Counted from the stretch's first letter, positions 1-8,032 are shown. The stretch is 11,574 nt of DNA from Actinomyces sp. ICM47 (GCF_000278725.1 NZ_ALCA01000013.1:1-11574), one strand, 5' to 3'. Program-made: numbers and translations. Notes: generated by a model from the letters alone, not told the origin.

Positions 1-70
1 CCGGGACCTCCGGTGCCCGGAACGTAAGCGGCACCACAAGAAACGCCGGCAATCCGGCCACGCACAGCAC

Positions 71-100
71 AGGGGCGCGGACCCGCAGGCCCGCGCCCCT
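71..100 (-). terminator. Hairpin terminator after purL
   Basis: A perfect 10-bp inverted repeat (AGGGGCGCGG / CCGCGCCCCT) encloses a 10-base loop, 23 bases beyond the purL stop codon. The stem is almost entirely G and C. No T-tract follows in the minus direction, which is common for terminators in high-GC actinobacteria. Because the stem is symmetric it could also stop transcription arriving from the left. Termination is inferred from structure and position only. Confidence 0.75.
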
Positions 101-123
101 AGACGCAACAACTCAGACGCAGC

Positions 124-2481
124 TCAGAAGTACTTGCGTCCGGTGTCGCTCAGCTCGCGCAGCTCATCGATCGAGGCGATCCAGCCGCAGCCCTCGCCTT
201 CGGCGGCGAGCAGGTCCACGCCGCTAATCGCGAGCATGTCGCCGCCCGTCGTGCCGATGCGGATGGCGTCCACGCCCTCGGCCTCGGCGGCCGCGAACAC
301 GGCCTTGACGGCCACCTCGGGCACCGCGACGAAAGCGCGGGCCTGGGACTCGGACAGGAGCATCTCGTGGTCGCCGACGCTGTCGCGGCGGGCAGCACCG
401 GCCACGTCGAAGACGCCGCCGATGCCGAAGCGCAGCGCGGAGTCGACGAGGGACTGCAGGAGACCGCCGTTGGACAGGTCGTGTGCGGCGCGCACGAGGG
501 GTCGACCGTCTGGGCCGTCGGCGGCGCTCAGCGCTCGAACAACGTTACCGAGGGCGACCTCGGCCTTCAGGTCGACCTCGGGCGGTAGGCCGCCGAGGTG
601 CGAGCGGGCGATGCGCGCCCACGCGGAGCCGTCGAACTCCTCGCGGGTGGTGCCCAGGAGGATGACGGCGAGGCCCTCTTCGGTGAAGCCGGAGGGGTTG
701 GCGCGCGTGACGTCGGGGAGGATGCCGAGCATGCCGATGACGGGCGTCGGGTTGATCGACGAGTTCGGCAGGCCCTTCTCGGTACCCGACGAGTTGTACA
801 GCGACACGTTGCCGCCGGTCACGGGGATCTCGAGTTCGATGCAGCCGTCCGCGAGCGCGGTCATGGCGGTGACGAGCTGCCACATGGCGTCCGTGTCTTC
901 GGGGTTGCCGAAGTTCAGGCAGTCCGTGATGGCGACGGGTTCGGCACCGACGACAGCGACGTTGCGGTAGGACTCGGCGAGGGCCTGGCGGGCTCCCGCT
1001 GCCGGATCGAGCTTCGTGTACCAGCCGTTAGCGTCCGTGGAGAGAGCGACACCGAGTCCGCTTTCCTCGTCGATGCGGATGACGCCCGCGTCGTCGGGCT
1101 GGGCGAGGGCTGTGTTGCCCTGCACGTAGCGGTCGTACTGGTCGGTGACCCACGCCTTGGACGCCTGGTTGATGTCGGAGAGTACGGCGCGCATGTCGGC
1201 GATGAGTTCTTCGCGCGTGGCGGGACGCGCAAGGTCCTCGGAGGTGGCGGCTTGCAGGTCGTCCTGCCAGGCTGGGCGCGCGTAGGGGCGGTCGTAGACG
1301 GGTCCCTCGTGGGCGACTGTCTTCGGGTCGACGTCGACGATGCGGTGACCGTAGTGGTCGATCGTGAGGCGACCGTCGCCGGTCAGGTGACCGATGACCG
1401 CGGCCTCGACGTCCCACTTGTCGATGATCTCGAAGAAGCGTTCGCGATCCTCGGGGGTCACGATGGCCATCATGCGTTCCTGGGACTCGCTCATGAGGAT
1501 CTCACCCGCGGTGAGCGTGGGATCGCGCAGGAGCACGTTCTCGAGGTCCACGTGCATGCCGGAGTCGCCGTTGGAGGCCAGCTCGGATGTCGCGCACGAG
1601 ATACCCGCGGCTCCGAGGTCCTGGATGCCCTGGACGACACCGGCCTCGAACAGGTCAAGGCAGCATTCGATGAGGACCTTCTCCATGAAGGGGTCGCCCA
1701 CCTGGACGGAGGGGCGCTTGGCGGGCATGCCGTCTTCGAAGGTCTCGGAGGCGAGGATAGACGCACCGCCGATGCCGTCGCCGCCGGTGCGCGCGCCGAA
1801 GAGGACGACGAGGTTGCCTTCGCCGGTCGCGTTGGCCAGGTGGATGTCGTCGTGGCGCAGCTTGCCGATGCACAGCGCGTTGACGAGGGGGTTGCCCTGG
1901 TAGGAGGGGTCGAATTCGGTTTCGCCGCCGATGTTGGGCAGGCCCAGGCAGTTGCCGTAGCCGCCGACGCCGGAGACGACGCCGTGGACGACGCGCGCCG
2001 TGTCGGGGTGGTCGACGGCACCGAAGCGCAGCTGGTCCATGACGGCGATCGGGCGGGCACCCATGGAGATGATGTCGCGGACGATGCCGCCCACGCCGGT
2101 GGCCGCTCCCTGGTAGGGTTCGACGAAGGACGGGTGGTTGTGCGACTCGACCTTGAAGGTGACGGCCCAGCCGCCGCCGATGTCGACGACGCCGGCGTTC
2201 TGGCCCATGCCGACGAGAAGGTTCTTCCTCATGGCGTCGGTCGTGCGCGCGCCGAACTGCTCGGCGAGGTGCTTCTTGGAGGACTTGTAGGAGCAGTGCT
2301 CGGACCACATGACGGAGTACATGGCCAGCTCGGCGTTGGTGGGTCGGCGTCCGAGGATGTCGCAGATGCGCTGGTATTCGTCCTCTTTGAGGCCGAGTTC
2401 CTTCCAGGGCATGTCCTGGCCGGGGGTCGCGGCGGCGTTCTCGACGGTGTCGGGCAGCTCGCGGGTGTTTTCGGAGGTCAT
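124..2481 (-). CDS. purL: Phosphoribosylformylglycinamidine synthase subunit PurL (small type)
   Basis: Catalytic subunit of FGAM synthase, the fourth step of de novo purine synthesis: FGAR + ATP + glutamine-derived ammonia gives FGAM, in the cytosol. The 785-residue product has the length of the small (Bacillus-type) PurL, which works in a complex with PurS and PurQ, rather than the ~1300-residue enterobacterial fusion. Visible motifs are [10 protein letters not shown] (59-68), [19 protein letters not shown] (111-129), the glycine-rich [18 protein letters not shown] (173-190), and a C-terminal AHDLSNGGL typical of the AIRS/PurM-like fold. Two in-frame ATGs lie upstream (2493 and 2505), but only the ATG at 2481 has a plausible ribosome site (GGA, 7 bases upstream), so I chose it with moderate certainty. 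It is the last gene of the operon, 71 bases after purQ. No frameshift or missing motif was seen. Confidence 0.96.
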   Translation of the reverse strand: MTSENTRELPDTVENAAATPGQDMPWKELGLKEDEYQRICDILGRRPTNAELAMYSVMWSEHCSYKSSKKHLAEQFGARTTDAMRKNLLVGMGQNAGVVDIGGGWAVTFKVESHNHPSFVEPYQGAATGVGGIVRDIISMGARPIAVMDQLRFGAVDHPDTARVVHGVVSGVGGYGNCLGLPNIGGETEFDPSYQGNPLVNALCIGKLRHDDIHLANATGEGNLVVLFGARTGGDGIGGASILASETFEDGMPAKRPSVQVGDPFMEKVLIECCLDLFEAGVVQGIQDLGAAGISCATSELASNGDSGMHVDLENVLLRDPTLTAGEILMSESQERMMAIVTPEDRERFFEIIDKWDVEAAVIGHLTGDGRLTIDHYGHRIVDVDPKTVAHEGPVYDRPYARPAWQDDLQAATSEDLARPATREELIADMRAVLSDINQASKAWVTDQYDRYVQGNTALAQPDDAGVIRIDEESGLGVALSTDANGWYTKLDPAAGARQALAESYRNVAVVGAEPVAITDCLNFGNPEDTDAMWQLVTAMTALADGCIELEIPVTGGNVSLYNSSGTEKGLPNSSINPTPVIGMLGILPDVTRANPSGFTEEGLAVILLGTTREEFDGSAWARIARSHLGGLPPEVDLKAEVALGNVVRALSAADGPDGRPLVRAAHDLSNGGLLQSLVDSALRFGIGGVFDVAGAARRDSVGDHEMLLSESQARAFVAVPEVAVKAVFAAAEAEGVDAIRIGTTGGDMLAISGVDLLAAEGEGCGWIASIDELRELSDTGRKYF

Positions 2482-2518
2482 TCGTGTTTCCATTCGAAAG
2501 ATCATGGACGAGGCCGAG

Positions 2519-2540
2519 GCACCCTCACGGGAGAAGGTGC
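2519..2540 (-). other. Bulged hairpin between purQ and purL
   Basis: On the minus strand GCACC, two bulged T, CTC, loop CCGT, GAG, GGTGC forms an 8-bp stem with one bulge. It starts 12 bases after the purQ stop and ends before the purL start. It could be a transcript-processing or stability element that sets the purL level, or chance in GC-rich sequence. No T-tract follows, so it is not a convincing terminator. Confidence 0.3.
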
Positions 2541-2552
2541 AGCGAGGCGTCG

Positions 2553-3260
2553 TCAGCCGACGAGGGATGCGAGGACGGAACGGAAGATGCCCAGGCCGTC
2601 GGTGCCGCCGTGGTGGCTGGCTCCATCGGGTCCGAGGGAGAGCGGGCCGAAGCCAGCCTCAGTCGCGTGCTCGGGGTGGGGCATGAGGCCGACGACGTTG
2701 CCCGCAGAGTTGGTGACGCCCGCGATGTCATTGGCACTGCCGTTGGGGTTGACGTCAACGTAGCGGAACACGACGCGGCCTTCGCCCTCGAGTCGTTCGA
2801 GCTCGGCGGGCGACGCCTGGAAGTTGCCTTCACCGTTCTTGAGCGGGACGGTGATGGTGTCGCCGACACTGTAGGTACCAGTCCACGCGGTGTCCGCGTT
2901 CTCGATGCGCAGCACCTGGTCACGGCACAGGAACTTCTGGTGGTCGTTACGGATGAGCGCGCCGGGCAGCAGGTGGGACTCGCACAGGACCTGGAAGCCG
3001 TTGCAGATGCCCAGGACGGGCAGGCCTCGTCCGGCCTCGCGCACGATCTCGCTCATGACGGGGGCTGTCGCCGCGATCGCGCCGCAGCGCAGGTAATCGC
3101 CGTATGAGAAGCCGCCGGGGATCACGACCGCGTCGACGCCGTGCAGGTCGGCGTCCTTGTGCCACAGGGCCACGGCCTCGGCACCCGCGATCTGAACCGC
3201 ACGGGCGGCATCGCGGTCATCGAGGGTGCCCGGGAAGGTGACGACTCCGATGCGGGTCAC
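2553..3260 (-). CDS. purQ: FGAM synthase glutaminase subunit PurQ
   Basis: Class I glutamine amidotransferase subunit of FGAM synthase. It hydrolyses glutamine and passes the ammonia to PurL. The 235-residue protein begins with the typical [18 protein letters not shown] segment (residues 3-20). It carries [16 protein letters not shown] (46-61), the nucleophile elbow GICNGFQ with catalytic Cys86, and PHPEH with catalytic His195 and Glu197. The start is GTG at 3260, preceded by GGGAGG with a 6-base gap. This GTG overlaps the purS stop in a 4-base GTGA junction, so translation of the two is probably coupled and their subunit ratio kept close. Length is normal for the family (about 220-235). All triad residues are present, so it should be active. 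Confidence 0.97.
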   Translation of the reverse strand: MTRIGVVTFPGTLDDRDAARAVQIAGAEAVALWHKDADLHGVDAVVIPGGFSYGDYLRCGAIAATAPVMSEIVREAGRGLPVLGICNGFQVLCESHLLPGALIRNDHQKFLCRDQVLRIENADTAWTGTYSVGDTITVPLKNGEGNFQASPAELERLEGEGRVVFRYVDVNPNGSANDIAGVTNSAGNVVGLMPHPEHATEAGFGPLSLGPDGASHHGGTDGLGIFRSVLASLVG

Positions 3261-3538
3261 TGCGCGCCTCCCGCGTAACGGGCGTCGGCCTCGTCAATGG
3301 CCTCGACACGCACAACGTCCTCAATGATCGGGTTGGACAGAACCTCTTCGGCGGCCTTGCGGGCCTGGTCCAGGAGCTCGTCGGTGACGGGACCGTCCAC
3401 GGTCAGGTGGAAGCACTTCCCCTGACGCACGGCCTCAAAGCTCGTGATTCCGAGCCTGGGCAGCGCCGAGCCGACAGCCTTACCCTGCGGATCCAGGATC
3501 TCAGGCTTCGGCATCACTTCCACGATGATTCGCCCCAC
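3257..3538 (-). CDS. purS: FGAM synthase subunit PurS
   Basis: Small structural subunit that bridges PurL and PurQ in the three-part FGAM synthase and helps ammonia transfer. The 93-residue product shows the family signature near its start, [25 protein letters not shown] (residues 6-30), with the usual alternation of strand and helix and a D/E-rich end. The reading frame stays open up to an ATG at 3580, which would add 14 residues (MHGGILTNNTRRNA). I prefer GTG at 3538: a near-perfect AAGGAGG lies 6 bases upstream of it, and the protein then begins just ahead of the conserved core. PurS is usually about 80-85 residues, so the extra length sits in the C-terminus ([11 protein letters not shown]). 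Its stop overlaps the purQ start by 4 bases. Confidence 0.94.
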   Translation of the reverse strand: MGRIIVEVMPKPEILDPQGKAVGSALPRLGITSFEAVRQGKCFHLTVDGPVTDELLDQARKAAEEVLSNPIIEDVVRVEAIDEADARYAGGAQ

Positions 3539-3544
3539 GGCGTT

Positions 3545-3551
3545 CCTCCTT
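3545..3551 (-). promoter_or_regulatory. Ribosome binding site that fixes the purS start
   Basis: AAGGAGG on the minus strand, complementary to the 16S rRNA tail, lies 6 bases before the GTG at 3538. The site falls inside the longer possible reading frame from 3580, which argues that the longer form is not used. Confidence 0.85.
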
Positions 3552-3580
3552 GTGTTGTTGGTGAGGATCCCGCCGTGCAC

Positions 3581-3597
3581 CTTGCCCGGCGGGCAAG
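3581..3597 (-). other. Hairpin between purC and purS
   Basis: A perfect 7-bp inverted repeat (CTTGCCC / GGGCAAG) with a 3-base loop sits 5 bases after the purC stop and 29 bases before the purS ribosome site. No T-run follows in the minus direction. It may act as a partial terminator or RNA-stability element separating purDC from purSQL, or as a processing site. The structure is seen directly; the function is inferred. Confidence 0.5.
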
Positions 3598-3602
3598 TCT
3601 GT

Positions 3603-4604
3603 TTACAGGATGGGCTCCGACCCGGTGAGTCGGCGATACGCCTCGACGTAGCGTGCGGCGGTCACGGCGGCCACGGCTTCAGGCAGCGCAGGTGGGTTCT
3701 CGCCGGATGCACGGTCCCAGCCGGATTCTTCCGACGTCAGCCAGTCGCGCACGTACTGCTTGTCGAAGCTGGGGGTCACTTGGCCCTCCACCCACTGGTC
3801 TGCGGGCCAGAAGCGCGAGGAATCAGGCGTAAGGATCTCGTCAGCGAGCACAATTGCGCCGGTCGCCACATCGATACCGAACTCAAACTTGGTGTCCGCG
3901 ATGATGATGCCGCGCTCCGCAGCAATGTCGCGCGCCTGACGGTAGAGGGCGATCGACAGGTCGCGGATCGCGGTCGCCAGCTCCTCGCCAATACGCTCAA
4001 CGGTCTGCTCGAAGGTGATGTTCTCGTCGTGCTCGCCCAGCTCGGCCTTCGCGGCGGGCGTGAAGATCGGTTCCTCGAGACGCGAGGCCTCAGTCAGGCC
4101 CTCGGGCAGCTTAATACCGCACACCGTGCCAGACTCTCGATACTCCGCCAGGCCGGATCCCGTCAGGTAGCCGCGCACGACGCACTCGATGGGGATCATG
4201 AGCAGGCTGCGGCACACAACCGCACGCCCGTCGACCTCGGCAGGAACCTCGAAGCGCGTGGGCTGGGCACCCTCCAGGGCGCTCGAGGCCTCGGCCGGGG
4301 CCTTCGTGCCGACGGCCAGCAGGTGGTTCTCCACGAGCGGACGCAGCTTGCCCATCCACCAGATGGCAAGCTGGTTGAGGACCGCGCCCTTGCCCGTGAT
4401 CTGCGTGGGCAGCACGTAGTCGTAGGCGCTGATGCGATCAGAGGTCACCATGAGGAGCGCCTCCGGACCCGCCTTCGCATGGCGGGGACGGCCCTCGGCG
4501 GGCGTCGCTTCCTGCGCGGGGCCGACCACGGCCTCGTCGGGAGCGTAGATGTCGCGAACCTTCCCCGAGTTCAGGGGGGTCCAACCGTGCAGGGAAGCGG
4601 GCAT
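3603..4604 (-). CDS. purC: SAICAR synthetase PurC
   Basis: Phosphoribosylaminoimidazole-succinocarboxamide synthase: CAIR + aspartate + ATP gives SAICAR. Motifs seen in the 333-residue product are LNSGKVRDIY (11-20, ATP-binding loop), LMVTSDRISAYDYVLP (51-66), IPIECVVRGYLTGSGL (137-152), IADTKFEFGID (235-245) and LADEILTPDSSRFW (253-266). ATG 4604 was chosen because the motif LNSGKVRDIY starts right after it and a GAGGAG lies 4 bases upstream. The frame is open 40 residues further to 4724, but that part overlaps purD and looks non-native. The protein is longer than the common 240-300 residues, with Ala/Pro/Glu-rich insertions at about 24-48 and 99-118. It is 22 bases after purD. Confidence 0.96.
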   Translation of the reverse strand: MPASLHGWTPLNSGKVRDIYAPDEAVVGPAQEATPAEGRPRHAKAGPEALLMVTSDRISAYDYVLPTQITGKGAVLNQLAIWWMGKLRPLVENHLLAVGTKAPAEASSALEGAQPTRFEVPAEVDGRAVVCRSLLMIPIECVVRGYLTGSGLAEYRESGTVCGIKLPEGLTEASRLEEPIFTPAAKAELGEHDENITFEQTVERIGEELATAIRDLSIALYRQARDIAAERGIIIADTKFEFGIDVATGAIVLADEILTPDSSRFWPADQWVEGQVTPSFDKQYVRDWLTSEESGWDRASGENPPALPEAVAAVTAARYVEAYRRLTGSEPIL

Positions 4605-4626
4605 AATGCTCCTCAGTGTCGTGTGA

Positions 4627-5961
4627 TCAGTTGAGGGTGACGGCCAGGTCAGCAGGCCACGTCGCGATGTCGCTGCGGTGGTGCTCGCCGTCGAAGTGAA
4701 TGAGTTCCACGCCCCGGTACGCAAGAGCGCGAGCCTCGTCGAGCGTGGCCGCGCGGGCGACGACGTCGAGGACTCGACCGCCCAAGTTCACCAGCGCGTA
4801 GGTCGGTTCAAAGCCGCAGCACCCGGCCGCAACGTCGGCGGGGTCGTCGGTGATCTCCTCGGAGGTGCCAGCGTGGATGACGTGGACGCCCGCCAATGCC
4901 TCGGCCGCCTCGATGCCGGTGATGGGGTGCCCGGTATCCGTGCGCCCCGGGTATCCGCCCGAGGCCATGACGACTGTGACGGCGGCGTCCTCACTCCAGA
5001 CGGGGGCGGGGACCTTCGCGAGCGTGCCGGTGGCCGCCGCGTACAGGATGGGGGCGAGCGGAGAGTCAAGGCGTTCAAGGACCACCTGGGTTTCCGGGTC
5101 GCCGAAACGCACGTTGAATTCGACGACGCGGATCCCCTTCGAGGTCATCGCGAGGCCACAGTACAGGAGGCCTCGGAAGGGGGTGCCGCGCCGGGCCATC
5201 TCGGTGATGACGGGCTGGGCGACCTCGTCGACGATGCGCTGCGTTGCTTCCTCAGGCAGCCACGGGAGCGGACTGTAAGCACCCATCCCACCCGTGTTCG
5301 GGCCCTCGTTGCCGTCGCCCACGCGCTTAAAGTCCTGCGCGGGCTGCAGCGGGACGACGGTGGCACCATCGGCGAAACAGAACAGAGAGACTTCGGGGCC
5401 GTCGAGGTAGTCCTCGATGACGACTGCTCCCCCGTCACGTGACAGGCAGGAACGCGCGTGGGACGAGGCCTGGGCGCGGTCGGTGGTCACGACAACCCCC
5501 TTGCCAGCGGCCAGGGCGTCGTCCTTCACAACGTAGGGGGCACCGAGGACATCGAAGGCAGCCTCGACCTGTTCCATGGTGGTGCAGGTAAAGGCGCGGG
5601 CGGTCGCCACGCCGGCGTCCGCCATGATCTGCTTCGCGAAGGACTTGGAGGCCTCCAAACGGGCCGCGTCCTTCGTTGGGCCAAAAACGGGGATACCGTA
5701 GTCCAGAACCGCATCCGCGACGCCCGCGACGAGCGGGGCCTCGGGGCCAACAACCACGAGATCGACCTTCTCAGATGTCGCGCGACGCACGACGTCCTTC
5801 GGGTCGAGCGGATCCATGGTCAGTGAACGGCCCAGCTGCTCCAGCGCCGGGTTACCGGCCTGGACGACCAGCGACACGGGCTGCTCAGGGGTGGACGTTC
5901 GCACAAGCGCGCGGGCGATCGCGTGTTCGCGACCCCCGTTACCAACGAGAAGAACCTTCAC
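4627..5961 (-). CDS. purD: Phosphoribosylamine-glycine ligase (GAR synthetase) PurD
   Basis: Second step of purine synthesis: phosphoribosylamine + glycine + ATP gives GAR. The 444-residue protein is an ATP-grasp enzyme. It has the N-terminal GNGGREHA (7-14), VGPEAPLVAG (71-80), the ATP-grasp lysine region VVKDDALAAGKGVVV (144-158), GPNTGGMGAYSP (220-231) and EFNVRFGDPETQ (281-292, metal and ATP binding), then the C-terminal domain with MASGGYPG (332-339). The family is usually about 420-430 residues. The start is GTG at 5961, at the exact beginning of the conserved KVLLVGNGGREHA strand. Only a weak ribosome site (CTGGAA) precedes it, which fits either leaderless initiation or weak translation. 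It is the first gene of the purDCSQL operon. Confidence 0.97.
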   Translation of the reverse strand: MKVLLVGNGGREHAIARALVRTSTPEQPVSLVVQAGNPALEQLGRSLTMDPLDPKDVVRRATSEKVDLVVVGPEAPLVAGVADAVLDYGIPVFGPTKDAARLEASKSFAKQIMADAGVATARAFTCTTMEQVEAAFDVLGAPYVVKDDALAAGKGVVVTTDRAQASSHARSCLSRDGGAVVIEDYLDGPEVSLFCFADGATVVPLQPAQDFKRVGDGNEGPNTGGMGAYSPLPWLPEEATQRIVDEVAQPVITEMARRGTPFRGLLYCGLAMTSKGIRVVEFNVRFGDPETQVVLERLDSPLAPILYAAATGTLAKVPAPVWSEDAAVTVVMASGGYPGRTDTGHPITGIEAAEALAGVHVIHAGTSEEITDDPADVAAGCCGFEPTYALVNLGGRVLDVVARAATLDEARALAYRGVELIHFDGEHHRSDIATWPADLAVTLN

Positions 5962-5967
5962 AATTCC

Positions 5968-5973
5968 AGCCTA
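5968..5973 (-). promoter_or_regulatory. Possible -10 element for leaderless purD
   Basis: TAGGCT (a TANNNT match) ends 6 bases before the purD GTG, the spacing seen for leaderless transcripts in actinobacteria. It fits the poor ribosome site of purD. There is no good -35 at 17 bases (CCCGTT), so this is only a candidate that competes with the upstream promoter. Confidence 0.3.
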
Positions 5974-6006
5974 ACGGTGTTTGGCGGTCCAACGGGCCGA
6001 CATGGG

Positions 6007-6034
6007 ATTTTATGGCTGCACTTCACAGCCACAA
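6007..6034 (-). promoter_or_regulatory. Possible sigma70-type promoter of the purine operon
   Basis: On the minus strand, TTGTGG (6029-6034) and TAAAAT (6007-6012) are separated by 16 bases. The -10 is a good match and AT-rich against a GC-rich background; the -35 matches only TTG. A start near position 6000 would give a leader of about 40 bases before the purD GTG. Predicted by eye only. Confidence 0.45.
6013..6031. repeat. Inverted repeat inside the purD promoter spacer
   Basis: TGGCTG, 7 bases, CAGCCA: a perfect 6-bp dyad that fills the gap between the candidate -35 and -10 and overlaps the -35 end. It might be an operator for a repressor, or a weak hairpin that ends the MoxR/VWA transcript 22 bases after its last stop codon. 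No T-run follows in the minus direction. Which role applies cannot be told from the sequence. Confidence 0.4.
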
Positions 6035-6053
6035 TGAGACGCGGATGCGCAGG

Positions 6054-7010
6054 TCACCAGGCACCGTTAGGGTTACCACTGCGCCCCTTATCGTCCTGTT
6101 CACGCTGATCACGGTTGTGTTCGTCATTCTGGTGAATGAGGTCCTCACGGCGCTGCTTCTGATCGCCGTTCTCACCCGCGAAGGGATCCTCGGTCGGTGT
6201 TGGCGTCGGGGTGGGACTTGGGCTGGGGGTCGACTCTGGATCCTCGTTGTTGCTCGGATCGTCGCCCTTATTGGGGTCCTCGTTGGGATCCCCGTTAGAA
6301 TCTCCGTTGGGGTCCTCCCCCTTATTCTTCTTGTCGGATTTCTGTTTCTTGTCCGACGTGCGTTCCTTGCCTCGGTCAGCGGGGTTGGTGTCGGTACCCG
6401 TTGAACTCAGCTGGTTCGCAGGCGTCTGGCAGGGCGACAGCATTTCTTCCGCTTCCGCATACAGGTTGTATGCGTCGAGATTCGCGCCTTCCGCGTCCTT
6501 GGCATCTCCCTGCATTTCGATACCACGCCCCAGGTTTGCGCGGACGCGGCATTCGTAGGAGGAAGACTCCAGACGTCCAGGTTCTACCTCGATGCTCTTG
6601 GGAACCAACTCGAATGCGGTGCGCAGCTCGGCGACACCCTCGTCCACGGACTCCTCGGTCAGCAACGTGGTACCCAGGTTGTAGTGGGCGACCCACTGTT
6701 CGATGCCGACAGATGTCCACCCCATCTGTCCCTCGTACCCGGCCTTCGCGGCCTCGTATTCCTGCGCCTTCCAGTGACCCAGGGAGGAACGCGACCACAG
6801 AGTCAAGCCGATCAGGTACGTGGCGACCAGGAGGGCGAGCACGAGGAAGGGAATCGAATACCACAGCGGGCGGAGCGCCAGCGGTGAGCGCTGGCGTATG
6901 CCGGACGAGGCCGGGGCGCGCTTTGCGGGCGCGGCGAAGTCACCGGAGTCGCCCTGAGGAGCACCGAACGGCAGGAGGTCTTCGTCGCTTGCTGAGTGCT
7001 TAGATCGCAT
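6054..7010 (-). CDS. One-TM protein with TPR-like segment and low-complexity tail (BatC-like)
   Basis: Last gene of the MoxR/VWA operon, 318 residues. Residues 1-50 are a basic, probably cytoplasmic, lead; 52-72 form one clear membrane helix. Residues 80-137 (HWKAQEYEAAKAGYEG, then VAHYNLGTTLLTEESVDEGVAELRTAF in part) look like one or two degenerate TPR helical hairpins, the next helices reach about 190, and Cys154 and Cys194 could pair. From about 210 the tail is Lys/Asp/Asn rich, then Asp-Pro-Asn repeats and Thr/Pro/Ser alternation, then a charged Gln/Arg/Glu end. Topology puts the TPR and tail outside the membrane, as in BatC, the TPR partner of Bat VWA proteins. The ATG at 7010 overlaps the upstream stop by 11 bases and has GAGGA 6 bases before it. 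The Bat assignment rests on position and layout; the tail may be a wall-spanning linker. Confidence 0.85.
   Translation of the reverse strand: MRSKHSASDEDLLPFGAPQGDSGDFAAPAKRAPASSGIRQRSPLALRPLWYSIPFLVLALLVATYLIGLTLWSRSSLGHWKAQEYEAAKAGYEGQMGWTSVGIEQWVAHYNLGTTLLTEESVDEGVAELRTAFELVPKSIEVEPGRLESSSYECRVRANLGRGIEMQGDAKDAEGANLDAYNLYAEAEEMLSPCQTPANQLSSTGTDTNPADRGKERTSDKKQKSDKKNKGEDPNGDSNGDPNEDPNKGDDPSNNEDPESTPSPSPTPTPTPTEDPFAGENGDQKQRREDLIHQNDEHNRDQREQDDKGRSGNPNGAW
6177..6320 (-). repeat. Low-complexity coding repeat in the TPR protein tail
   Basis: Encodes residues 231-278: irregular copies of Asp-Pro-Asn with Gly, Glu, Lys or Ser between them, then STPSPSPTPTPTPTEDP. At DNA level, variants of GGATCC/GGGTCC followed by TCGTT or CCGTT recur on the plus strand. 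Such a region is prone to slippage and length change, and typical of flexible, exposed spacers. Confidence 0.75.
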
Positions 7011-8031
7011 GGGAGTTCCTCAACTGTTGGGCTCGCAGTGCCAGGGTTGCACCCTCCCACGCCAGGAGTCCTCCAAGGATCAGGGCGAAGGGCCAGATGA
7101 TGTAGCGGTACGTGTCGCGCATATTCCGTTCTTCGGACAGCTTTGATGCGTCGTCAAGGATGGAATGCGCGTAGGAGTCAATCGCTGACTTGTCGGGCGA
7201 ATGCACGTAGCTGACGCCGATCCGCGACGCGACGCCTTGGAGGGCGGCCTCATCGATACGCGAGATGGCGATGGGGGCACCGGGCTGGGACTTGTCATGA
7301 ATGTATTCGTCGTCGCCACTCTGAGCCCCGGCGTTGCTGAGGCGGACCGCCTTCATTTTGCCGCCCTCCTCGGTTCCGTAGCCGATGACGAGGCCGCCGT
7401 CGATGTAGGGCTTGACGTCATCCCAGTCGTCCTCGGAGCCGCTGGGAGCGCTGGACCAGTGATCCTGGTTCGAGGTTTCGCCGTCGGAGAGGATGAAAAC
7501 GGTACGAATATTTTCGGGGTGGCGTTCCTTGTTTTTCTTCAGGAGCTTCGCGAGGTCCGCTGCGGGACGGTTGATCGAGGACCCCTGCGAGGAGGAGGAC
7601 AGCTCACGGGTGAACGTCGCCATGTATGACGCGACCGCAGAGGAGTCAGTCGTCAGCGGCATGTCCGTGTGCACGCTCGAATCCCACGACAGGATCGAGT
7701 AACGCGCTCCCGTGAGGACACCCATGAGTGTGGCAACATCGTTGCGGACGCCATCGATACGGGGATTCTCGCCGTCCCAGTCCTCGGCACCCATCGAGCC
7801 GGTGCGGTCGATGACGAAGTAGACCTCGATATTTGAGGTGACTTCAATGATCGTGCCAGGGATCGAGGGACCCGCGCCCATGATGATGACGACGACGGCA
7901 ATGAGCGAGCGCCTAATGACGTCCATCAGGTTCGTGCGCAGTGACCGACGAGCCGACAGGAAGACGAAGGTCGCCGCAACCAGCGCAATGACGACCAGCA
8001 CAAACAGGTGAATGACGGGACGAAAAACCAT
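7000..8031 (-). CDS. Membrane-anchored VWA domain protein (BatB-like)
   Basis: A 343-residue protein with two N-terminal membrane helices (about 5-25 and 41-58) around a basic loop (SARRSLRTNLMDVIRRS), an external VWA domain (about 68-290), and a C-terminal helix (about 311-331) with a short basic tail. The VWA metal site is D75-R-T-G-S79 followed by M, a DxTGS form of the usual DxSxS. FILSDGE (179-185) gives the later metal-site aspartate. Residues 80-91 hold a polar insert (GAEDWDGENPRI) right after the metal motif. Such proteins bind a partner through the Mg2+ site and are thought to be remodelled or regulated by the MoxR ATPase. ATG 8031 is chosen since GGGAGG lies 7 bases upstream; it is 1 base from the stop of the preceding VWA gene. 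Substrate unknown. Confidence 0.92.
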   Translation of the reverse strand: MVFRPVIHLFVLVVIALVAATFVFLSARRSLRTNLMDVIRRSLIAVVVIIMGAGPSIPGTIIEVTSNIEVYFVIDRTGSMGAEDWDGENPRIDGVRNDVATLMGVLTGARYSILSWDSSVHTDMPLTTDSSAVASYMATFTRELSSSSQGSSINRPAADLAKLLKKNKERHPENIRTVFILSDGETSNQDHWSSAPSGSEDDWDDVKPYIDGGLVIGYGTEEGGKMKAVRLSNAGAQSGDDEYIHDKSQPGAPIAISRIDEAALQGVASRIGVSYVHSPDKSAIDSYAHSILDDASKLSEERNMRDTYRYIIWPFALILGGLLAWEGATLALRAQQLRNSHAI

Positions 8032-8032
8032 G

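Noticed and set aside
1..70. Possible end of a convergent plus-strand gene (frame ending at the TAA at 25-27)
   Set aside because: Only eight codons are visible, far too few to support a gene; nothing else is seen in this stretch.
598..2763. A 721-residue open frame on the plus strand opposite purL and purQ
   Set aside because: Its protein is a low-complexity Gly/Val/Asp/Arg shadow typical of the antisense strand of GC-rich genes, with no recognisable domain, and it lies over two certain genes.
6177..6320. The Asp-Pro-Asn coding repeats as a CRISPR or regulatory repeat array
   Set aside because: The repeats are irregular, in frame, and explained by the low-complexity protein tail.
5676..6404. 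A plus-strand frame with hydrophobic stretches across the purD/TPR gene spacer
   Set aside because: The apparent membrane helices (LLIVLFTLITVVFVILV-like) are the antisense reading of the Asp/Asn/Pro-rich tail of the TPR gene. No start region or context supports it.
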